From the NCBI GenBank assembly GCA_005791855.1, contig SXUH01000169.1, positions 1 to 12,920 of the forward strand: a stretch of 12,920 bases of DNA, in the 5' to 3' direction. Source of the stretch: Bdellovibrionales bacterium (GTDB lineage Bacteria > Bdellovibrionota > Bacteriovoracia > Bacteriovoracales > Bacteriovoracaceae). Below, piece after piece: positions 7,734 through 12,920 of this stretch. The notes beneath the pieces were generated by a model. That model worked only from the letters and a program-made list of their open reading frames with translations. It was not told the DNA's origin and ran no database searches. The stretch's first letter is position 1. Each line of letters opens with the position of its first letter. The translations under genes and the position numbers were made by a program.

Positions 7734-7789
7734 GACTTAGGAATACCCGAGCGGGCCGCTTCCGCCCGAACCTCGTCGGTCCTTAAGTC
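7734..7789 (+). other. Folded RNA/DNA element downstream of cinA
   Basis: GACTTAGG (7734-7741) can pair with CCTTAAGTC (7781-7789) with one bulged base. Inside it CGAGCGGGC (7748-7756) pairs with GCCCG and CTCG (7764-7768, 7772-7775) around a 3-nt bulge and a 7-nt loop. It starts 30 nt after the cinA stop. It is followed by an A-run, not a U-run, so it is not a classical terminator. It may still mark the 3' end of the cinA transcript, or it may influence the promoter that lies just after it. Confidence 0.4.
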
Positions 7790-7791
7790 CT

Positions 7792-7819
7792 TAAAAAAAT
7801 TCAAGGCGAGTGCCGATAA
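7792..7819 (+). promoter_or_regulatory. Candidate sigma-28 (FliA) promoter of the giant lipoprotein gene
   Basis: GCCGATAA at 7812-7819 matches the sigma-28 -10 consensus exactly, and TAAA at 7792-7795 (in an A-run) lies 16 nt upstream, against a consensus spacing of 15. AAAA at 7793-7796 gives exactly 15. The predicted transcript would start near 7826, just before the Shine-Dalgarno AAGAGGA (7827-7833), giving a very short leader to the ATG at 7842. An exact 8-base match in a 138-bp gap is unlikely by chance, but the -35 match is limited to TAAA and there is no experimental support. Confidence 0.4.
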
Positions 7820-7841
7820 AGCACGCAAGAGGAAAACACGG

Positions 7842-10800
7842 ATGTTGAACTCGCCTTCCACTTATCTATTCAAGCTGCTTCGCCTTTGGCTGCTCCTCGC
7901 GGCCTGTGCGACTCTCTGGTCCTGCATGGAAGAAGGCCGCCGCACGAACCTCACCGCCGGGAACTCGACCGACCCTAACGCCGGAACCTACGGCGAACCC
8001 GCCTACCCGCTCGCCGGGGCTTTCCTGCAGGAGGGCGCTGTCCAGACGAGCACCGTCCTCAGTGTCCCCTTCGCGTTCCAGGATTCCTTCATGGTCCGCG
8101 GGAGGGACCTCTCCGTCTACCTGCGCACCCTTCCCAACACGACGAAGTTCTGCCTGGCGGGAAAGTACAACCACGTCCCGGGCAGTGACAAGTTCCTCGT
8201 GATGTCCGCGAAGGCCAAGTCCTACACGGACCTGCTCCGGAAGACCACGGAGTTCTACCTCCTGGTCGAGCCGGCGAACGCCGACGTGAACCGCGGCGAT
8301 TGCCTCACCTACAACCTCTCCAACGTCCTCGTCCAGAACGCCGCTTCGCCGACGATCGGGTTTAGCCAATCCGAAGTCTGCCCGAGCTGCAGCACCTCGC
8401 TCGAAAGCAAAGGCCTCAAGCTCTACTTCCAGAACGGGGAAGAGGTGCCGAACCTCAACGTCAGTGGCCTCATCCTCGCCTTCTCCGGCACCGGATCCTC
8501 CGGAGGAAACAGCTGCACCGAATCCACCCTCTGTAGGGCCAAGGGCTTCGACTGCTGCCTGAATTCACAGTGCGTGAAAGACGGGGCGCTCAAGCCCGGC
8601 GATAACTCGGCCCTCCCGGGCTACGCCGCCGCTCTCGAGGACGTCCGACTGAACCCGGACCGGTTCGTCCTCTACCCGCAGTTCTACTTCGTCTGCGAGA
8701 GCAGGCCCACCACCCCGACCACCGGAGGCTCCGGCGGCGGCTCCACCAACCAGGACTACCTCGCGGCCGTTCGACTTATGGAGCTCACCCAGCTCTACCA
8801 GTGCCTCAATCCCGTGGAGGGAGAGTTCTCCTACTGCACGAAGAAGTTCACCGAAGCTTCGAAGCTCATCCCGGGGGCGTTCGCGGCGAGCAAGGACGAC
8901 GTGAACTTCTCCACCCTGAACACCAACCTCGGGACCCTCGACTACGTTAACAACATCGTGAAGATCACCTACGCCGGGAAGACCCTCTACCAGGCCAATT
9001 CGACTCCGCTCACCGAAGGGACCTTCGACGCCGGAACCGACAACGACGACCTCGTGGACCGCCAGAGCGCGACCATCACCGCCGCCCTTCCGGCCAATGC
9101 GCTCGACGACAACCTCTACCTCACCTACAAGGTCGACGGGACCTGCCAGAAGGTCGGCACCTCCCTCGCGAAGTGCACCAAGACCTACGTCCAGGGCTCG
9201 AACTCCGCCACGTACGCGACCACCCGGCACGACTCTTCCAAGGTCTTCAAGCTCCCGGCCTACGCGGACCTCGGACCGAGTTCGAACGTCATCATCAAGG
9301 TCGGCGGCGTGATCGTCGCCGAGGAACCCTCCACCTGGGTGAAGAACAACGCCACCAAGGAAATCACCTTCACCACCTACCCGCTCTACCAGAACCAGAA
9401 GATCGAGATCTCCTACTTCGTCACCACGGGGGTGACGGACCTCCTCGCGTCGAGGACGGCCGCCCAGACCACGCTGAACAGCATGTGCCAGTGCTCGAGC
9501 ATCAAGTGCAACCTCAAGCCCACCCTCGACAGCACCGGCGCCCTCGTGAACTACGACTGCGTCTACCCGGTGGCCTCCTCCGACGAGCCGCCGGCCAACC
9601 AGACTGTCGTCGTCTCGAACAAGAGCGTCCCCCACCGCTACTACGACCAGAACGGGGTGAGCTACGACGACGATAGCTACACTTCGGCGCCGGCCCAGGA
9701 ACTCCCGGAGTTCAGCTACGCCTCCAACAACCTCCTCAAGCCGAACAACGTCTCGAGCTACGTCGGCTTCAACGAGGTCAACGGATCCTTCGCCAAGGCC
9801 GGCACCTACCTCCCCCTCCCGGCGAAGATGGTGAAGGTGAAGAAGGACAAGCTCTACGACATCCTCGTGAACTCCGGGTCTTTCGCCAGCTGCGCCTCCT
9901 GCGGCTCCGACTACTACTCCGCCCTCCAGAAGATCTTCCCGTCGAACTTCGCCGGCACCGGCGGCGGGTACGCCCCGGACCTCCTCGAATCCCGGAGGGA
10001 GGGTAACTCGGGTCTCTACCGCGCGGACGACCTCCACTTTGGCCGCGCTTGCTTCGTCCCCGCGACCATGATCCCGTGGACCCACTACACCAGCACGGCC
10101 TCGAGCCCGACCCAGCAGCGCCAGGCCCGGCTCGCGGCCCAGCACTTCCTCTTCGCCAACGGCTACAACAAAGACTGGTACGGCTTCGACTACGGCTCCC
10201 TCATCGGCTCCTTCGACGGCGTGAGCTGGTTCTCCATCGGAAACCAGCGCCGGATCAAGGCCACCGGCGGGAAGCTCTTCCTCGCGGTCAACGCGTACTT
10301 CGGCGACCTGAGCGTGAGCAACGCCTTCAACGTCACCGTCTCCGAATCCTCGTCCTTCTCCACCGACATCCCCGACCACGATTCTGAATCCGACGGGGCC
10401 CAGTGCCAGAAATCTCATTTCTGCGCGACGGACAACGACTGCATCCGACAGCTCGGGTACGACTACACCTGCCAGAACGTCTCCGCCCTCATGACAAACT
10501 GGCCAAGCTTCGACGCCAACGGGAACGAGCTAAACGGCTCGACCTCCAGGACCCTCGCCTCCATCGTCGGCGGAACCAATGGCCAGTCCCGGCGCTGCGT
10601 GTACCGCGGCCGAGGAGCTCCCTGCGTCGCCGACCTCTCCACCGCCGGCACCGCCAGCACCTTCAACAAGTCATCCATCACCGGGACGCTCGGCTGTTCG
10701 CCGAACAACTCCTGCGCCTCGACCTCGACCAGTAAGTTCAACGATCGGATCGCCCGGTTCGCCTCCCCTCCGGTGTCCCAGAACCTCGCGAACGCCTCCC

Positions 10801-12767
10801 CGACGGCGTCGGACCTCGTGGGCCTCGGTGCGCGGATCATCGGCCGTCCGTACGACTACTACGGAACCAAGGCCGTCCACCCTTCAGCCACGGCTTCCCT
10901 CTCGTATAATAATCTCGCCGCCGTCTGCGTCCCCGGAAAGGAGATCAACGGCTCGATCGACACCTTCGACCTCAACGCCCTCACTCCGTCGATCCGCTCC
11001 AACACCTCCGATAAGCTCTTCGGCGTCGGCGCGACCCTCGGCACGGCCCAGAACCCGAAGTACCTCAACGCCTGCCCGGCCACGAAAGACAGTGGCCTCT
11101 ACCTCCACCTCGATGACCTCCCCCTGAGCGACGCGACCCTGAGCACGATGGCCATCGCCCAGAACCTTTCCTCGAACCTCCTGGACGTCACTCCACTCCG
11201 CTCTGCCAACATCTTCAGTTCCCTCGGCGGATCTCAGATCTCGGCCGTCGGGTACCAGCAGAACACCTGCCTCCGCGCGCCGGGCGCTTCCTGCTTCACA
11301 GACCTGGAGTGCGCGCCGTCTACCCGCATCGCCGCGAAGGCCCGCCCGGCGAACCTCCTGAGTGTGCTCAACGAAGCTGAGGAGAAGTACTGGGAGGAAG
11401 AGCTCGTCTGCGGAAACCCGGAGCCGAAGTACCTCTCCACCGGAGTGGCCAACCCCAACTTCGACCTGAAGAAGAACACCTGCTGCCGGGAGATCGGCAA
11501 GCTCCTCACTGTCTACACCGAGACGGATACCTCGGTCCACAAGTGGTGCGACCAGACGACGAAGAAGGTGAAGGTCGCCGGCGTGAACATGCCGATCGGC
11601 ACCTCGAGCCGCTACTCCAGAGTCCACACGGGCTACGATAAGATGACCTGTGACGTCGCTCAGAAGACCACCGCCAGGGCGTTCGCGCTCTCCGTCTCCG
11701 GCACGACGGCCCTCAACCGCATGGAGCAGATCCTCGGTCAGTACAAGACCCTGGATACGATCAACCAGCGGACCTGCTGCACGAAGCACTGGGTCCGGAG
11801 CTTCTCCACCGATAACGGAGGCGGGCATAAGTTCGCCGCTTCGAAGATGCAGAACATCGACAAGGCCATGTTCCGGAACATCAGCTGGCTGGGCCAGAAC
11901 GGTACCCTCGGCGTGACCGACGCCGCGTTCGAGTGCGACCCGAACAACTACGCCAACTCCTCCTGCGAAGTGAAGAGCCTGACCCCGTCCGAAGAGGAGA
12001 AGTACCTGAACTTCGCCGGGTCCCTCGAACTCATCGGGATCCCGCAAGTGGCGGTGAAGACCGACGACGAGATCTTCCAGCTGGTCGATGACACCCAGGT
12101 CGCGTACGCCACGGCGACCGTCCGGGTGCCGCTCATCAAGTCCGTGAAGAAGATCCAGGACGCCTTCACCGCCGGAGAGACCGAAGACTTCACCGACGGC
12201 GCCACGGGTAACCGCTACTACTCCGCCGCGAGCTACTCGAAGTTCGAAATGGGTGCGAACGAGATCAAGAAGATCTTCTCCGAATCCGAGTTCAACTGCT
12301 GCATCCCTTCTGGCCAGGAGATCACCACGACCACCACGGCCGCCCAGTGCTGCACGGGGAACGTCTCGAGCGGAACCGGAGCGCGGAGATGCTGCATGCC
12401 GGACTTCACCGACCTCACCGTCTACCTAAACCGCTACGTCTCGTCGGAAGGCCGGGGCCTCCCCGACTCCGCCTACGACCCTCGAACGGGATACATCAAG
12501 GATGCGGCCCAGGTCTCCCTGCTCGCGGCCCAGAAGAGCCTCTGCTGCTCCGGGAAGACCATGACCGGGGTCGCGATCAGCAAGCTCAGCATCCCCCTCC
12601 TCGGAGGCCAGTACCTGCCGGGAGACATCGCCACCACGAAGCGGTTCACCTACCGGACAGACGACGTGGACAACAACGCTGAGACGGGCAACGTCGGGGC
12701 CATCTTCGACCTCGGGGTCCGGTGGAACAGCCACGTCTACTGCGTGCCCGACGGGTTCGGGGAATAG
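7842..12767 (+). CDS. Giant cysteine-rich exported lipoprotein, unknown function (1641 aa)
   Basis: The ATG is supported by AAGAGGA 8 nt upstream. Residues 1-28 form a lipoprotein-type signal with two possible lipid cysteines: LAAC (Cys22, canonical lipobox) and LWSC (Cys28, longer hydrophobic core). I count about 54 cysteines. They include CPSC (180-183), a CCxxxxC cluster (225-244), a CATDNDC cluster (855-877), two GA(P/S)C..DL modules (919-928 and 1143-1157), and seven CC pairs, six of them after residue 1210. Residues about 373-430 and 483-530 look like two related beta-strand units. Residues about 732-836 resemble a LecA/PA-IL-like sugar-binding fold. A Thr/Gly/Ser linker lies near 288-305. 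A disulfide-stabilised surface adhesin is plausible but is inference; I recognise no full-length family. The frame is intact and has the same strong G/C third-position use as its neighbours, so recent transfer is not suggested. Confidence 0.9.
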   Translation: MLNSPSTYLFKLLRLWLLLAACATLWSCMEEGRRTNLTAGNSTDPNAGTYGEPAYPLAGAFLQEGAVQTSTVLSVPFAFQDSFMVRGRDLSVYLRTLPNTTKFCLAGKYNHVPGSDKFLVMSAKAKSYTDLLRKTTEFYLLVEPANADVNRGDCLTYNLSNVLVQNAASPTIGFSQSEVCPSCSTSLESKGLKLYFQNGEEVPNLNVSGLILAFSGTGSSGGNSCTESTLCRAKGFDCCLNSQCVKDGALKPGDNSALPGYAAALEDVRLNPDRFVLYPQFYFVCESRPTTPTTGGSGGGSTNQDYLAAVRLMELTQLYQCLNPVEGEFSYCTKKFTEASKLIPGAFAASKDDVNFSTLNTNLGTLDYVNNIVKITYAGKTLYQANSTPLTEGTFDAGTDNDDLVDRQSATITAALPANALDDNLYLTYKVDGTCQKVGTSLAKCTKTYVQGSNSATYATTRHDSSKVFKLPAYADLGPSSNVIIKVGGVIVAEEPSTWVKNNATKEITFTTYPLYQNQKIEISYFVTTGVTDLLASRTAAQTTLNSMCQCSSIKCNLKPTLDSTGALVNYDCVYPVASSDEPPANQTVVVSNKSVPHRYYDQNGVSYDDDSYTSAPAQELPEFSYASNNLLKPNNVSSYVGFNEVNGSFAKAGTYLPLPAKMVKVKKDKLYDILVNSGSFASCASCGSDYYSALQKIFPSNFAGTGGGYAPDLLESRREGNSGLYRADDLHFGRACFVPATMIPWTHYTSTASSPTQQRQARLAAQHFLFANGYNKDWYGFDYGSLIGSFDGVSWFSIGNQRRIKATGGKLFLAVNAYFGDLSVSNAFNVTVSESSSFSTDIPDHDSESDGAQCQKSHFCATDNDCIRQLGYDYTCQNVSALMTNWPSFDANGNELNGSTSRTLASIVGGTNGQSRRCVYRGRGAPCVADLSTAGTASTFNKSSITGTLGCSPNNSCASTSTSKFNDRIARFASPPVSQNLANASPTASDLVGLGARIIGRPYDYYGTKAVHPSATASLSYNNLAAVCVPGKEINGSIDTFDLNALTPSIRSNTSDKLFGVGATLGTAQNPKYLNACPATKDSGLYLHLDDLPLSDATLSTMAIAQNLSSNLLDVTPLRSANIFSSLGGSQISAVGYQQNTCLRAPGASCFTDLECAPSTRIAAKARPANLLSVLNEAEEKYWEEELVCGNPEPKYLSTGVANPNFDLKKNTCCREIGKLLTVYTETDTSVHKWCDQTTKKVKVAGVNMPIGTSSRYSRVHTGYDKMTCDVAQKTTARAFALSVSGTTALNRMEQILGQYKTLDTINQRTCCTKHWVRSFSTDNGGGHKFAASKMQNIDKAMFRNISWLGQNGTLGVTDAAFECDPNNYANSSCEVKSLTPSEEEKYLNFAGSLELIGIPQVAVKTDDEIFQLVDDTQVAYATATVRVPLIKSVKKIQDAFTAGETEDFTDGATGNRYYSAASYSKFEMGANEIKKIFSESEFNCCIPSGQEITTTTTAAQCCTGNVSSGTGARRCCMPDFTDLTVYLNRYVSSEGRGLPDSAYDPRTGYIKDAAQVSLLAAQKSLCCSGKTMTGVAISKLSIPLLGGQYLPGDIATTKRFTYRTDDVDNNAETGNVGAIFDLGVRWNSHVYCVPDGFGE

Positions 12768-12768
12768 C

Positions 12769-12920
12769 CTAGGTCATGCTCCAGATCATCAGCGCCGCGA
12801 TCACCCACCGGTAGACGGCGAAGTACCCGAGCTTGATCCTCCCGATGAGGCTCATGAAGAAATGGATGGTGAGCAGCCCCACGACGAACGAGGTGGCGAC
12901 TCCCGTGAGGAGGATCAGCG
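12769..12920 (-). CDS. uppP: Undecaprenyl-diphosphatase UppP/BacA, C-terminal fragment
   Basis: The last 49 residues are inside the window and the rest lies to the right. They read as two membrane helices (TGVATSFVVGLLTIHFFMSL and VYRWVIAALMIWSM) separated by a short loop GRIKLGYFA. The FVVGLL...FAVYR pattern is that of the UppP/BacA C-terminus. The enzyme sits in the inner membrane and dephosphorylates undecaprenyl pyrophosphate so that the lipid carrier of cell-wall synthesis can be reused. Its stop codon (12769-12771 on the minus strand) is 1 nt from the stop of the giant lipoprotein gene, with no room for a terminator. The catalytic part is not visible. Confidence 0.85.
   Translation of the reverse strand, partial: LILLTGVATSFVVGLLTIHFFMSLIGRIKLGYFAVYRWVIAALMIWSMT

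Noticed and set aside
8565..10418. 617-aa open frame on the minus strand inside the giant gene
   Set aside because: Low-complexity Val/Gly/Glu/Arg translation typical of antisense of GC-rich genes, with no signal peptide or motif. The plus-strand frame has the Shine-Dalgarno and the patterned cysteines.
1..12920. tRNA, rRNA, CRISPR arrays, insertion sequences, phage genes
   Set aside because: No cloverleaf-like sequence, no regularly spaced direct repeats and no transposase or integrase motif was seen in any frame.

Overview
The window is a GC-rich stretch of bacterial chromosome with seven complete genes, one gene cut by the left edge and one cut by the right edge. A predicted outer-surface lipoprotein, three other exported or membrane proteins and undecaprenyl-diphosphatase point to a Gram-negative cell. 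The mix of housekeeping genes with a giant cysteine-rich surface lipoprotein and a possible flagellar-sigma (sigma-28) promoter resembles Bdellovibrionota or deltaproteobacteria-like lineages. That placement is inference from gene style, not a database match.

Layout. (1) Positions 1-2053, plus strand: a two-gene membrane operon with an NfeD-family ClpP-like membrane serine protease (5' end outside the window) and a stomatin/slipin SPFH protein, which is the classical protease-substrate pair. (2) Positions 2056-2778, minus strand: two small genes for exported proteins of unknown function, with an unusual hairpin that covers the ribosome-binding site of the second. (3) Positions 2902-6375, minus strand: typA/bipA (ribosome-associated GTPase) and, upstream of it, a COG2509-type FAD-dependent dehydrogenase. 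A strong hairpin sits 3 nt after the typA stop. (4) A 74-bp AT-rich divergent promoter region. (5) Positions 6450-7703, plus strand: cinA (two-domain ADP-ribose pyrophosphatase/NMN deamidase type). (6) A 138-bp intergenic region with a folded element and an exact GCCGATAA sigma-28 -10 box. (7) Positions 7842-12767, plus strand: a 1641-residue, cysteine-rich exported lipoprotein with about 54 cysteines, seven CC pairs, beta-repeat segments and a possible LecA-like lectin module. (8) Positions 12769-12920, minus strand: the C-terminus of uppP, ending 1 nt from the giant gene.

How the parts relate. The membrane operon is a quality-control module of known type. TypA, CinA, the FAD dehydrogenase and UppP are housekeeping genes. 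The genes with no recognised function are the two small exported proteins and the giant lipoprotein. The giant lipoprotein, with its possible motility-sigma promoter, is the best candidate for an undescribed surface system. No tRNA, rRNA, CRISPR array, insertion sequence or phage gene was found. A general feature is that gene bodies have almost only G or C in third codon positions, while several gene starts and some gene ends are clearly AT-richer.
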